Assembly (NCBI RefSeq): GCF_001413955.1
Contig: NZ_LCTZ01000002.1
Coordinates: forward strand, 4,054,403 to 4,118,402
Direction of reading: 5' to 3'
DNA from: Flagellimonas eckloniae
Lineage (GTDB): Bacteria > Bacteroidota > Bacteroidia > Flavobacteriales > Flavobacteriaceae
Length of the DNA: 64,000 bases
Shown here one piece after another: positions 1 to 8,295 of the stretch. Below the pieces are notes generated by a model that saw nothing but the letters and a program-made list of their open reading frames with translations, ran no database searches and had not been told where the DNA came from. The position numbers and the translations under genes are program-made. Numbering within the stretch: the stretch's first letter is position 1; the number at the start of each line of letters is the position of its first letter.

Positions 1-926
1 GCCAATAATCCGATGATAACAGCCTCGTTTGGAGACATTTGATCAGCACCAGCTGTAATACCTACCAAACCACCTAAGATTCCGTTTAAGAACATAGTTA
101 GGTCGTAGTTTTTATATGCCAATAAAGAAGTTAAGAAAGCGGAAACACCACCGGCTGCTGCAGCCAAGGAAGTTGTTACCAATACCAGAGAAGTTAGTTC
201 TGGGTCTGCTGAAAGAACAGATCCTCCATTAAATCCAAACCATCCCAACCAAAGTATCAAAACACCTGCTGCGGCAAATGGTAGACTATGCCCTGGAATA
301 GCTTTTGGCTTTCCATCTTCGCCGAATTTACCAATTCTAGCCCCAAGAAGGAAAATCGCAATCAATGCACCCCATCCACCAACGGAATGAACCAAAGTGG
401 AACCTGCAAAGTCATAAAACCCTTCAGCTGAACCATAAGAAAGTGATGAAAGGAATCCACCACCCCATTGCCATGAACCTACAATTGGATATACCAATCC
501 TACGTAAACTATGGTGAAAATCATAAATCCACCAAGTTTAATACGTTCTGCAACTGCTCCAGATACAATTGTAGCTGCCGTTGCGGCAAACATTCCTTGG
601 AATAAGAAATCTGTCCACCAAGTATATCCTCCATCTGCATAATCAGGAGTCATACCACCTTCAGGTGCTGCAATTCCAAAACCTGCAAACTTGAGAAAGC
701 CCATATCCCCATCTTCAAAACCTGGGTACATTAGGTTAAATCCGCCTACATAATAAAGTAGTAAGCCTACACATATAATAAATACATTCTTAAATAAAAT
801 ATTAACGGTATTCTTTTGTCTGGTGAGACCGATCTCCAAAAAAGAGAAACCTAAGTGCATGAAAAACACTAGTCCGGTACAAATCATCATCCAAACATTA
901 TTCGCTGTAAATAATCCTGCGTCCAT
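1..926 (-). CDS. amt: Ammonium transporter Amt (C-terminus outside window)
   Basis: This is an inner-membrane ammonium channel of the Amt/MEP/Rh family, cut by the left window edge after about 308 residues. Reading from the ATG at 926 there is one open frame with many hydrophobic segments. Conserved Amt features include the stretch around residues 98-128 (tandem Trp, then SGAVAER) and the pore motif YDFAGSTLVHSVGGWGAL, with Asp172 and the first pore histidine at about His180. It has no obvious cleavable signal and begins with a short periplasmic-type N-terminus. The adjacent glnK starts upstream on the same strand, the classic amt-glnK pairing in which the PII protein plugs the channel when nitrogen is plentiful. 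In this order glnK is promoter-proximal. Family assignment is certain; the substrate is inferred from the family. Confidence 0.97.
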   Translation of the reverse strand, partial: MDAGLFTANNVWMMICTGLVFFMHLGFSFLEIGLTRQKNTVNILFKNVFIICVGLLLYYVGGFNLMYPGFEDGDMGFLKFAGFGIAAPEGGMTPDYADGGYTWWTDFLFQGMFAATAATIVSGAVAERIKLGGFMIFTIVYVGLVYPIVGSWQWGGGFLSSLSYGSAEGFYDFAGSTLVHSVGGWGALIAIFLLGARIGKFGEDGKPKAIPGHSLPFAAAGVLILWLGWFGFNGGSVLSADPELTSLVLVTTSLAAAAGGVSAFLTSLLAYKNYDLTMFLNGILGGLVGITAGADQMSPNEAVIIGLL

Positions 927-956
927 ATCTTTAAATATTGTTAGTTATTTTGGTTT

Positions 957-1295
957 TTAGTTAATTCCAGCGCTTCCGCTTTCTTTGGTTCTAATTCTAT
1001 AAGCTTCAATCACATCAGATACGAAGATTTTTCCATCTCCGACATTGCCTGTTGCTGCTGTATCAACCAAGGTATCAACAGTTTTTTCTAAGAAGTCATC
1101 AGATACCACTATGACCAAATACCTTCTTTGTATATCTGAGGTACTGTAAGAGATACCACGATACACATGTCCTTGTTTTTCATTTCCAACTCCAGTTACA
1201 TCCCAGTAACTAAAGAAGTTGACCTCAATTTCATGAAGTGCTTTTTTCACCTCATCAAATTTGGATTTCCTAATAATTGCCTCGACTTTTTTCAT
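957..1295 (-). CDS. glnK: Nitrogen regulatory protein P-II (GlnK type)
   Basis: A 112-residue PII signalling protein, the usual family length. It shows the T-loop tyrosines in the context VYRGISY (Tyr45 and Tyr50) and the C-terminal signature TGNVGDGKIFV. PII trimers bind ATP/ADP and 2-oxoglutarate, and GlnK paralogues dock onto Amt to block ammonium uptake. It lies 30 bp upstream of amt on the same strand, so the two are very likely co-transcribed. The T-loop is slightly longer and diverged from the proteobacterial form (VTGVGNEKQGH), so uridylylation at Tyr50 should not be assumed. A TAnnTTTG-type -7 box (TATATTTG on the minus strand) lies about 20-30 bp upstream, but no well-spaced -33 element is visible. 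Confidence 0.96.
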   Translation of the reverse strand: MKKVEAIIRKSKFDEVKKALHEIEVNFFSYWDVTGVGNEKQGHVYRGISYSTSDIQRRYLVIVVSDDFLEKTVDTLVDTAATGNVGDGKIFVSDVIEAYRIRTKESGSAGIN

Positions 1296-1563
1296 AATTA
1301 AGTAGTTAATTGATATGCCAAATATATGTTAAATCATCAAAGACCATCTATAATTAGAGGTAGTGGTCCAAATTTTTATGTTTATATAAAAAATACCCCT
1401 ATAATTTTAGGGGTATATTATTTTGAATGCAGTTTTATTAATTATTTGATGATTTTTCCTTAACATAACAATCAAAAAATCGATGTTTTTAACAGAAAAC
1501 ATGAATTTTTATAAAATATGTTCAGATATTAACAAAAAGAAGTAGTAAAAATGAATTTTATAA

Positions 1564-1938
1564 CTAATCCACTAGTTTTGAAAGCCATAAACCAAAAGCG
1601 ATGGCTAAAACCCCAACAGCAATACTGGCAATTGTATACATAGAAAAGTTGAACAAGTCGCTATTTTTGAGCAAACTATGTTTTTCAAAAGCAAATGAGG
1701 AGTATGTTGTAAATCCTCCACAAAACCCAGTGGCAAGAAATAAAGTGGTGTTTGTTGAAAGAAAATTACTTCTTGAAGAGAGTCCCAAGATAACTCCAAT
1801 TAAAAGACATCCTATAATGTTTACCAAGAAAGTGCCTAAAAAGAAATTTTGAAGTGTAGTATTCAGGGGTTTGGAAATTGCGTAACGAAGTACGCTACCG
1901 AACCCACCACCTAAAAAAACAAGAAAAACCTGTTTCAT
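1564..1938 (-). CDS. crcB: Fluoride exporter FluC/CrcB
   Basis: A small four-helix membrane protein of about 124 residues, typical for FluC, which acts as a dual-topology dimeric fluoride channel protecting against cytoplasmic fluoride. Visible family motifs are GGGFGSVLRY near the N-terminus and TGFCGGFTTYSSFAFE in the central helix, which carries the Phe/Thr residues lining the pore. I take the Met followed by KQVFLVF as the start, two codons inside the longest frame. The next gene on the same strand is a small membrane protein ending 15 bp upstream. No fluoride riboswitch is apparent upstream. Confidence 0.95.
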   Translation of the reverse strand: MKQVFLVFLGGGFGSVLRYAISKPLNTTLQNFFLGTFLVNIIGCLLIGVILGLSSRSNFLSTNTTLFLATGFCGGFTTYSSFAFEKHSLLKNSDLFNFSMYTIASIAVGVLAIAFGLWLSKLVD

Positions 1939-1953
1939 ACCCAAAGGTACAAA

Positions 1954-2136
1954 CTATACCGCTTTCTTGTATTCGGTTTCGGAAGACTGTTGTTGGGGGA
2001 ATAATTTTGTAATTGAAGTCTCCGAAATTTTTTGAATTGGTTGTTTAAACTTTTCACTAGCACCATTAACACTGAAAATCAACAAAATTGCGTTGATAGC
2101 TAGCAAAACGAATAAAAGGGTGAAAAATGTTACCAT
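1954..2136 (-). CDS. Small single-pass membrane protein with TFF-LLA-N-SVN motif
   Basis: A 60-residue protein if translation starts at the ATG at 2136; a TTG at 2163 would give 69. Residues 2-25 form one hydrophobic helix (VTFFTLLFVLLAIN then ILLIFSVN), followed by a polar Lys/Gln/Ser-rich tail. The function is unknown. The helix strongly resembles the two 27-28 residue proteins encoded at 35.2-35.5 kb, sharing the pattern TFFxxLxxLLAxN followed by SVN. It sits immediately upstream of crcB on the same strand and may share its transcript. That it is a real gene is supported by this resemblance and its position, but no named family was recognised. Confidence 0.65.
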   Translation of the reverse strand: MVTFFTLLFVLLAINAILLIFSVNGASEKFKQPIQKISETSITKLFPQQQSSETEYKKAV

Positions 2137-2249
2137 TGCATTTACTAAACTAATGTTAAACAAAAGTACGTCTTTTCCTATAGTATACGAGTTGCTCTCT
2201 GATTAAAGTTGTAAAACTGTTAATTTTTGTGGCGTAGCCAATATTCTTG

Positions 2250-2438
2250 TTAATTTTTAAGAAAGTGTTTAATAATAAATAATATTATTATGAATGTGGC
2301 AAAGGAAATTAAAACCCATTTAACCCCTTTATAATTTTTTTTATGTGTCTTTTTATCCCTTTTATATGTTGAAACTATAACTCCTATAAACACAACTACA
2401 AAAAGAGCAGTAAAAATTAACTGTCCGGTGCTGAACAT
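2250..2438 (-). CDS. Small two-helix membrane protein, unknown function
   Basis: A 62-residue protein with two predicted transmembrane segments (about residues 7-24 and 41-58) separated by a strongly basic loop (KRDKKTHKKNYKG). The positive loop would place both termini outside the cytoplasm. No domain was recognised. It is divergently oriented relative to the MazG-like gene beginning 40 bp to its right. Coding is supported by a clean start, hydrophobicity pattern and stop, but the gene is short and is called with moderate confidence. Confidence 0.6.
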   Translation of the reverse strand: MFSTGQLIFTALFVVVFIGVIVSTYKRDKKTHKKNYKGVKWVLISFATFIIILFIIKHFLKN

Positions 2439-2478
2439 ATTTTATATTTTTACGCAAAGCTAAATCAAATCATATTCA

Positions 2479-2865
2479 ATGGAAAGTAAAATAAAGGCAG
2501 TAGAGCTGTTTCATAATTCTTTTGGCTTGGGAGTGCTGCATAAACCCAAGGCTAATTTAGGTGAGTCCAAGAATGCATTAAGGTTTAATTTAATGGATGA
2601 AGAAAATAAAGAATACCTAGAAGCTGCAACAAACAATGATTTGGTGGAAGTTGCAGATGCTTTGGGAGATATGCTCTATATTCTTTGCGGTACCATATTG
2701 GAGCATGGCATGCAATATAAAATAGAAGAAGTGTTTGCTGAAATACAACGAAGCAACATGAGCAAGTTGGACGAAAATGGAAAACCTATTTATAGGGAAG
2801 ATGGAAAAGTGCTAAAAGGCCCCAACTATTTTAAACCCGATATACAAGGAGTTTTGGATAAATAA
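2479..2865 (+). CDS. MazG-like nucleoside triphosphate pyrophosphohydrolase
   Basis: A 128-residue all-alpha NTP pyrophosphohydrolase-like protein. The metal-binding signature is visible as DEENKEYLEA (about residues 40-49) followed by DLVEVADALGDMLY (54-67), which matches the EExxE...ExxD arrangement of MazG and HisE-type enzymes. Such enzymes hydrolyse NTPs to NMP and pyrophosphate, often removing damaged nucleotides. The C-terminal part (NMSKLDENGKPIYREDGKV) is typical of a phage/Bacteroidota subgroup of this superfamily. The gene is monocistronic and shares a bidirectional terminator with the convergent ilvE. The exact substrate cannot be read from sequence. Confidence 0.85.
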   Translation: MESKIKAVELFHNSFGLGVLHKPKANLGESKNALRFNLMDEENKEYLEAATNNDLVEVADALGDMLYILCGTILEHGMQYKIEEVFAEIQRSNMSKLDENGKPIYREDGKVLKGPNYFKPDIQGVLDK

Positions 2866-2893
2866 AAAAGTGCCTAAAAGGCACTTTTTTTTA
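2866..2893. terminator. Bidirectional rho-independent terminator
   Basis: Stem AAAAGTGCC / GGCACTTTT with loop TAAAA, flanked by an A-run on the left and a T-run on the right, lies between the convergent MazG-like gene and ilvE. It can end transcription from both sides. Confidence 0.9.
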
Positions 2894-2894
2894 A

Positions 2895-3959
2895 CTATAC
2901 TTTGTATCTCCAACCAAACGTATCCGCTACTCGGTTGTACTGAATATCCGTTATTCGCTTTTTAAGAAGGGAAGCGTAGCTATTCTGCAATTCAGGTAGA
3001 TCATAATCTGTATCCTTATAGCCAAAAGCTGAAATAGGGGAGATTACTGCGGCTGTTCCGGCACCGAACATTTCTTTTAATTCACCTGTTTTGGCAGCCT
3101 CAACAACTTCATGCACGGAAATTTTTCGAACTTCAGTAGCTATACCTTCTTCGTTGGCAATATCCAAAATACTTTTTCGTGTTATGCCATCAAGGATTCT
3201 ATCGCTGGTTGGGCCTGTGATCAAAGTATCATTTATTCGAACAAAAACGTTCATTGCCCCAGCTTCTTCTATATATTCATGCGAATTATCATCAGTCCAA
3301 ATAACCTGATTGTATCCTTTTTCTATGGCTAATTGTGTTGGATAAAATTGTCCGGCATAATTTCCACCAGCTTTAGCATAACCAACCCCACCATTTGCTG
3401 CTCTTGAATAATTTTCTTCAATTAATACTTTTACTTTTCCGGAAAAATACGCACCGGAAGGAGCAGTACATATAATAAATTTATATTCATCTGCTGGTGA
3501 AGCGTGAAAACCTGTTCCGGAAGCAAACATAAATGGACGAATGTATAAAGAGCTGCCTGGGTTTTGTGGAATCCAATCCTTATCCAATTGTAAAAGCGTG
3601 GTAAGTCCTTCCATAAAATACTCTTCAGGAAGTTCAGGTATGGCCAACCTTTTTGCAGATTTGTTCAAACGCTTAAAGTTTTCCAAAGGTCTGAACAACC
3701 ATGCATCCCCTGCCTCATCCTTGTAGGCTTTCATTCCTTCAAAAATAGATTGTCCGTAATGAAATATTTTCGCTGAAGGATCCAGACTTAGGGGTTGATA
3801 CGGGACAACTTTAGGTGCTTCCCATTTCCCATTTCTATAATCACATACAAGCATATGGTCGCTGTAGACACTTCCAAATGAAAGATTGTCAAAATCAACA
3901 TCCTGTATTTTGGAAGTTTTCGCTTTTTCTACTACCAAAGTGTTTGTCATTGTTCCCAT
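2895..3959 (-). CDS. ilvE: Branched-chain amino acid aminotransferase
   Basis: A PLP-dependent fold-type IV (class II BCAT) aminotransferase of about 350 residues that interconverts leucine, isoleucine and valine with their 2-oxo acids. The PLP lysine lies in GVGYAKAGGNYA, and the cofactor/substrate loop EEAGAMNVF and the C-terminal GAGTAAV motif are present, as is the FEGMKAY motif near residue 73. Two starts are possible; MGTM is longest, while the second Met (MTNTL) begins three codons later. It stands alone on the minus strand and ends at a terminator shared with the MazG-like gene. Confidence 0.97.
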   Translation of the reverse strand: MGTMTNTLVVEKAKTSKIQDVDFDNLSFGSVYSDHMLVCDYRNGKWEAPKVVPYQPLSLDPSAKIFHYGQSIFEGMKAYKDEAGDAWLFRPLENFKRLNKSAKRLAIPELPEEYFMEGLTTLLQLDKDWIPQNPGSSLYIRPFMFASGTGFHASPADEYKFIICTAPSGAYFSGKVKVLIEENYSRAANGGVGYAKAGGNYAGQFYPTQLAIEKGYNQVIWTDDNSHEYIEEAGAMNVFVRINDTLITGPTSDRILDGITRKSILDIANEEGIATEVRKISVHEVVEAAKTGELKEMFGAGTAAVISPISAFGYKDTDYDLPELQNSYASLLKKRITDIQYNRVADTFGWRYKV

Positions 3960-4067
3960 GCTAAAAAGAATTTGAACAGATAAAATTAGCTAATTATCCT
4001 AAGTTTTTAATGTTTTATTAATTTTAAATCATGTAATTCGTAAGTACAATCTTTATTTTTTTTAATT

Positions 4068-4532
4068 ATGAAAACATTTAACATTTTAGCTGCCATATTC
4101 TTACTCTTTCAAATACAGACATACGGACAGAATGGTAGTTATGAAACTTATGGAGAGCCGTTTGAGAAAGCAACACATGTTGCTCAATATGAAGAAGTCT
4201 TGAATACAATCAATATAAAAGATACCGTTGCTACCCAATTTTCCGGAACTATTGTAGAAGTATGTCAGGCCAAAGGTTGTTGGATGAAGGTAAATTTAGA
4301 CCAAGGCGAGCAGGTTTTTGTAAAATTTAAGGACTATGGTTTCTTTGTTCCTACTAATGTGGCCAATAGTAAAGTAGTTCTTAATGGTATTGCGTTTTCA
4401 GAGAAAGTTTCCATTGAAGAACAAAAACATTATGCGGAAGATTCAGGAAAATCAAAGGAAGAAATCTCAAAAATTAAGGCTCCAAAACGTACCCTTCAAT
4501 TTGAAGCTTCGGGTGTTTTAATTGCCAAGTGA
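4068..4532 (+). CDS. DUF4920 domain secreted protein
   Basis: A 154-residue exported protein with an N-terminal signal peptide (hydrophobic residues 6-18, ending near TYGQ). The central motif VEVCQAKGCWMKV, with two cysteines flanking a Lys-Gly, is characteristic of DUF4920, a small OB-like periplasmic domain of unknown function common in Bacteroidota and possibly metal-binding. The stop codon overlaps the region of the next start, so it is translationally coupled to mnmD. Confidence 0.85.
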   Translation: MKTFNILAAIFLLFQIQTYGQNGSYETYGEPFEKATHVAQYEEVLNTINIKDTVATQFSGTIVEVCQAKGCWMKVNLDQGEQVFVKFKDYGFFVPTNVANSKVVLNGIAFSEKVSIEEQKHYAEDSGKSKEEISKIKAPKRTLQFEASGVLIAK

Positions 4533-4533
4533 T

Positions 4534-5196
4534 TTGAAGCGAAGAATTATAACAACGGGGGACGGTTCCAAAACAATTCAGATTGAGGATTGGGATGAAC
4601 AATATCATTCCAAACACGGAGCTATACAAGAAGCATATCACGTTTTTATAGAACACGGACTCCGATTATTTACAAATACCAAAATCAATATTTTAGAAAT
4701 AGGGTTTGGAACGGGTCTAAATGCCCTAATTACCTTTTTGGAAAGCGAGAAACTTTATCTTAAGATAAATTATACTGGAGTGGAGGCGTACCCGGTTGCC
4801 GCTGAGGAAGTGAATCAATTAAATTATATTTCGCAGCTTGAAACAGAGGTTTACCAAAAATATTTTGATGAAATGCATGCATCACCTTGGGAGAAGGAGG
4901 TTCAAATCGCAAAAACTTTTCAGCTTCTAAAGCAGAACAAGGATTTTAGGTCGATAAATGACATAAATCTGTTCAACCTTATTTATTTTGATGCTTTTGG
5001 TGCACGGGTACAACCAGAATTATGGACAGAAGAGGTATTTTTAAAAATGTATGAAGCATTACAAGTAAAAGGAGTTTTGGTGACCTATTCTGCCAAAGGT
5101 AGCGTTCGCAGGGCTTTACAAGCTGTCGGCTTTATTGTGGAACGCCTACCAGGACCACCTGGAAAACGGGAAATGCTTAGAGCCATCAAAGCTTAG
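4534..5196 (+). CDS. mnmD: tRNA U34 methyltransferase MnmD
   Basis: An SAM-dependent methyltransferase that completes mnm5s2U34 in tRNA wobble positions by methylating the aminomethyl intermediate; in enterobacteria it is fused to MnmC2, whereas here it is the stand-alone MnmD form. Motif I is LEIGFGTGLNAL (around residue 55), with NLIYFDAFGARVQPELWT and the C-terminal RRALQAVGF...GPPGKREMLRA typical of the family. I place the start at the TTG at 4534, one base after the preceding stop, because the protein then begins MKRRIITTGDGS, matching the family N-terminus. A TTG four codons earlier is also open. Confidence 0.93.
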   Translation: MKRRIITTGDGSKTIQIEDWDEQYHSKHGAIQEAYHVFIEHGLRLFTNTKINILEIGFGTGLNALITFLESEKLYLKINYTGVEAYPVAAEEVNQLNYISQLETEVYQKYFDEMHASPWEKEVQIAKTFQLLKQNKDFRSINDINLFNLIYFDAFGARVQPELWTEEVFLKMYEALQVKGVLVTYSAKGSVRRALQAVGFIVERLPGPPGKREMLRAIKA

Positions 5197-5332
5197 GTCT
5201 TTGCAAATTTCATGTTAATTGGTACTGGGATTTTATGATAAATTTGTTTAAAGTTTAAACATTTGTGTTAAACCTAAATTAATGCCTCAAAAACAGAGAG
5301 TTAAACCATTAAGTTTGTTTCAAAATAACAAT

Positions 5333-6295
5333 ATGAAGGTATTGATTACTGGAGCCACTGGTTTAGTTGGAAATGCTATTGTTGAGGTGTTACACGATAA
5401 AGGTATTGCAGTTAATTACCTTACCACTCGAAAGACAAAAATAGTTTCTTCCGAAGATTTCCAAGGGTTTTATTGGAATCCTGCCAAGGGTGAAATAGAC
5501 TTAGCTTGTTTTGAGAATGTTTCGGCTATTATTAATCTGGCCGGAGCAAGCATTGCTAAACGTTGGACAGAAGAATACAAGAAAAAGGTACTTTCAAGTA
5601 GAATAGACAGTCTGGAAACTTTGCACGATGCTTTAAAAGAAATCGACTCCTCAAAAATCAAGACTTTTGTTTCAGCATCGGCCATTGGAATTTATCCAGA
5701 TTCCCTTCTTACCTTTTATGATGAAAATGAAACTGCCGTTGATGATAGTTTTTTAGGTAAAGTGGTCAGTGATTGGGAGGCTAAAATAGATGCGTTAAAT
5801 ACATTTAATTTTAATGTTTCTAAACTTAGGGTGGGAATTGTTATGTCTGCCCAGGGAGGAGCATTGCCCAAAATGGCCAAACCTATACAAAATTATGTGG
5901 GCGCAGCTTTTGGAAGCGGAAACCAATGGCAATCTTGGATTCACATTGAAGATTTGGCACAAATGTTCGTCTTTATAATTGAAAAAGGCCTTGATGGTAC
6001 ATTTAATGGTGTGGCCCCAAACCCAGTAACCAACTCCAAGATGACAAAAGTGTTGGCTAGAGTCCTGAATAGACCACTAGTACTGCCCAATATTCCAAAA
6101 TTTGTTATGCAGTTTGTTCTGGGCGAAATGTCCTATTTGCTCTTTGCAAGTCAGCGCGTAAGTTGTAAACGCATTGAGGAAAAAGGGTTTAACTTTCAGC
6201 ACCCTAACATTGGTGCTGCCCTTGAACAGTTATATCTTTCTAATGATGAGCATAGCCATTCCAAGGCCACTTCCTTAAACAAGGAGTTTGTGTAA
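5333..6295 (+). CDS. TIGR01777 family NAD(P)-dependent epimerase (YfcH-like)
   Basis: A 320-residue extended short-chain dehydrogenase with N-terminal dinucleotide-binding motif TGATGLVG, the INLAGASIAKRWT segment, the active-site region SASAIGIYP, and a C-terminal DUF1731-like segment (LPNIPKFVMQFVLGEM). The internal ATG at 5333 is preferred over an ATG at 5282 because it places the Rossmann motif at residue 7, as in homologues. The physiological substrate of this family is unknown. A terminator follows directly. Confidence 0.9.
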   Translation: MKVLITGATGLVGNAIVEVLHDKGIAVNYLTTRKTKIVSSEDFQGFYWNPAKGEIDLACFENVSAIINLAGASIAKRWTEEYKKKVLSSRIDSLETLHDALKEIDSSKIKTFVSASAIGIYPDSLLTFYDENETAVDDSFLGKVVSDWEAKIDALNTFNFNVSKLRVGIVMSAQGGALPKMAKPIQNYVGAAFGSGNQWQSWIHIEDLAQMFVFIIEKGLDGTFNGVAPNPVTNSKMTKVLARVLNRPLVLPNIPKFVMQFVLGEMSYLLFASQRVSCKRIEEKGFNFQHPNIGAALEQLYLSNDEHSHSKATSLNKEFV

Positions 6296-6318
6296 GCTTT
6301 TAAGTTACTTATGAAATT

Positions 6319-6345
6319 AGAATCCGCCCCAGGCGGATTTTTTTA
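6319..6345 (+). terminator. Rho-independent terminator
   Basis: AATCCGCC / GGCGGATT hairpin with a 3-base loop followed by seven T. It ends the epimerase transcript before the grpE promoter. Confidence 0.9.
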
Positions 6346-6360
6346 TGATTTGTGGTGACA

Positions 6361-6394
6361 TTTTGACATTTTTAGACAATTGGCAGTACTTTTG
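6361..6394 (+). promoter_or_regulatory. Bacteroidota-type promoter for grpE-dnaJ
   Basis: TTTTG at 6361-6365 and TACTTTTG at 6387-6394 (TAnnTTTG) are 21 bp apart, matching the Bacteroidota housekeeping sigma consensus. The grpE ATG follows 32 bp downstream. No CIRCE-like inverted repeat was seen. Confidence 0.6.
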
Positions 6395-6426
6395 CCATTT
6401 TACAAAAGGAAATAAAATCAAGTTAT

Positions 6427-6987
6427 ATGAGCAAGAAAAGTAAGGTTGAGGAAATGGAAGCGGAACTTAATGATTCGCAGACGATGGAAAGTCCTGAACT
6501 GAGCGATGAAAATACAGATGTTGAGGAAAATGAAATGTCTGTAGAAGACCAATTGCGTGAGGATGTGGCAAAGGAAAAGGATAAGTTTCTAAGGCTTTTT
6601 GCAGAATTTGAGAACTTTAAGAAAAGAACTTCAAAGGAACGTATGGAGCTTTTTAAAACAGCTGGGCAAGAGGTGATAGTTTCTCTTTTACCCGTTTTGG
6701 ACGATTTTGACAGAGCGTTGAAGGAAATTTCAAAATCCAAGGATAAAGAAATGGTCAAAGGGGTAGAGCTGATTAACAATAAACTAAAAGAAACCCTTAA
6801 AGGTAAAGGACTAGAGGAGGTTGAGGTAGGAGCAGGAGATGTTTTTGATGCTGAAGTACATGATGCCATTACCCAAATTCCAGCGCCCAATAAAAAATTA
6901 AAAGGAAAAATAATAGATGTGGTCGAAAAAGGCTTCAAACTTGGAGACCGCATTATTCGACACCCAAAAGTGGTGGTTGGTAACTAA
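6427..6987 (+). CDS. grpE: Nucleotide exchange factor GrpE
   Basis: A 186-residue GrpE, the nucleotide exchange factor of the DnaK chaperone cycle. It has an acidic, disordered N-terminus of about 45 residues, a long coiled-coil helix (FAEFENFKKRTSKER), and the C-terminal beta-domain ending in the typical GDRIIRHPKVVV. It lies 6 bp upstream of dnaJ and is expected to be co-transcribed with it. Confidence 0.97.
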   Translation: MSKKSKVEEMEAELNDSQTMESPELSDENTDVEENEMSVEDQLREDVAKEKDKFLRLFAEFENFKKRTSKERMELFKTAGQEVIVSLLPVLDDFDRALKEISKSKDKEMVKGVELINNKLKETLKGKGLEEVEVGAGDVFDAEVHDAITQIPAPNKKLKGKIIDVVEKGFKLGDRIIRHPKVVVGN

Positions 6988-6993
6988 CTATAT

Positions 6994-8112
6994 ATGAAGG
7001 AGGATTTTTACGAAATATTAGGTATTTCCAAAGGCGCATCAGCTGCAGAAATTAAAAAGGCGTACAGGAAAAAGGCAATAGAATTTCATCCGGATAAAAA
7101 CGCTGGAGATGCCAAAGCTGAAGAAATGTTTAAAAAAGCAGCAGAAGCTTATGAAATCCTGAGCGATCCAGATAAACGTGCCAAATACGATCAATTTGGC
7201 CATGCTGCTTTTGAAGGCGGCAATGGCTTTGGCGGTGGCGGTATGAATATGGATGATATCTTCAGTCAATTTGGGGATATTTTTGGGAGTGCTTTTGGTG
7301 GTGGTGGTTTTAGCGGCTTTGGTGGTTTTGGCGGCGGACAACGCCGAGTAAAGGGAAGTAACCTTCGGATTCGAGTAAAATTGACTTTGGAAGAAGTTGC
7401 AAATGGTGTTGAGAAAAAAGTAAAGGTTAGAAGAAAAGTACAGGCAGATGGCGTAACCTATAAAACATGTCCTACATGTAACGGTAGCGGTCAAGTCACA
7501 AAAATTGCCAATACAATTTTAGGCAGAATGCAAACCTCTGCAACATGTAGTACTTGTGGAGGAGCTGGACAAACTATCGACAAAAGACCAAGTGGCGCAG
7601 ATGCACAGGGGCTTAAAGTAGAAGAAGAAACCGTTTCCATAAAAATTCCACCAGGGGTGGAAGAGGGGATGCAGTTAAAAGTTACCGGAAAAGGTAACGG
7701 AGCACCAGGAGATGGAATTCCAGGAGACCTATTGGTGGCCATTGAAACTATAGAGCATGATTCCCTCAAAAGAGAAGGGGATAATCTACATTACGATCTC
7801 TATATTAGTTTTTCAGAGGCTGTTTTAGGAAGTTCAAAAGAGATAGATGCCGTAAGTGGAAAAGTGAGGATAAAGTTGGAACCGGGAATCCAGTCAGGAA
7901 AAATTTTAAGGTTACGTGGAAAGGGAATTTCAAGTATCAATGGGTATGGCAGTGGAGATTTGTTGGTTCATGTGAATGTTTGGACTCCTAAAGAATTGAA
8001 TAGGGAACAGAAAGAATTCTTTGAGCGCATGCAAAATGATGAAAATTTTGTACCAAAACCGGAAAAATCTGATAAATCGTTTTTTGAGAAGGTAAAAGAT
8101 ATGTTCTCCTAA
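6994..8112 (+). CDS. dnaJ: Chaperone DnaJ with reduced zinc finger
   Basis: A 372-residue Hsp40 co-chaperone. The J-domain has HPD at residues 32-34, followed by a Gly/Phe-rich linker (about 72-116) and the C-terminal substrate-binding domains. Canonical type I DnaJ has four CxxCxGxG repeats. Only two are present here (Cys159/Cys162 and Cys185/Cys188), which would bind a single zinc. This reduced finger occurs in Flavobacteriia and is not a truncation, because flanking regions are complete. It forms an operon with grpE. Confidence 0.96.
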   Translation: MKEDFYEILGISKGASAAEIKKAYRKKAIEFHPDKNAGDAKAEEMFKKAAEAYEILSDPDKRAKYDQFGHAAFEGGNGFGGGGMNMDDIFSQFGDIFGSAFGGGGFSGFGGFGGGQRRVKGSNLRIRVKLTLEEVANGVEKKVKVRRKVQADGVTYKTCPTCNGSGQVTKIANTILGRMQTSATCSTCGGAGQTIDKRPSGADAQGLKVEEETVSIKIPPGVEEGMQLKVTGKGNGAPGDGIPGDLLVAIETIEHDSLKREGDNLHYDLYISFSEAVLGSSKEIDAVSGKVRIKLEPGIQSGKILRLRGKGISSINGYGSGDLLVHVNVWTPKELNREQKEFFERMQNDENFVPKPEKSDKSFFEKVKDMFS

Positions 8113-8205
8113 CGATTAAAGCTTTCTGTTTAAATAAAAAACGTATATTTGAAGCTGATGTTGGGCAACTGACATCTAATTTTCTTTTTCATAGCAATTT
8201 TTTTC

Positions 8206-8241
8206 CCATCCTTAGATTTTTTTAAGGGTGGGTTTTGTTTT
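8206..8241 (+). terminator. Rho-independent terminator after dnaJ
   Basis: CCCATCCTTA pairs with TAAGGGTGGG (one G.T pair) around a T-rich loop and is followed by a T-run. It separates the dnaJ transcript from the ABC exporter promoter. Confidence 0.75.
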
Positions 8242-8252
8242 TTTGGATACCC

Positions 8253-8281
8253 TTGTCTTTTTGCTCAAATACATATCTTTG
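8253..8281 (+). promoter_or_regulatory. Bacteroidota-type promoter for the ABC exporter operon
   Basis: TTG at 8253-8255 and TATCTTTG at 8274-8281 (TAnnTTTG) are separated by 18 bp. The ATG of the ATPase gene is 15 bp downstream. Confidence 0.55.
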
Positions 8282-8295
8282 AAAAAATTGTTTAA

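Noticed and set aside
1605-1852. Short frames on both strands overlapping crcB
   Set aside because: They overlap a clear FluC gene and show no protein-like features.
6423-6953. Long open frame antisense to grpE (176 codons, Ser-rich)
   Set aside because: Shadow of the grpE reading frame with low-complexity serine composition; no start context or homology pattern.
8150-8200. GATGT...ACATC inverted repeat between dnaJ and the ABC operon
   Set aside because: Only five base pairs with a ten-base loop; not distinguishable from chance.
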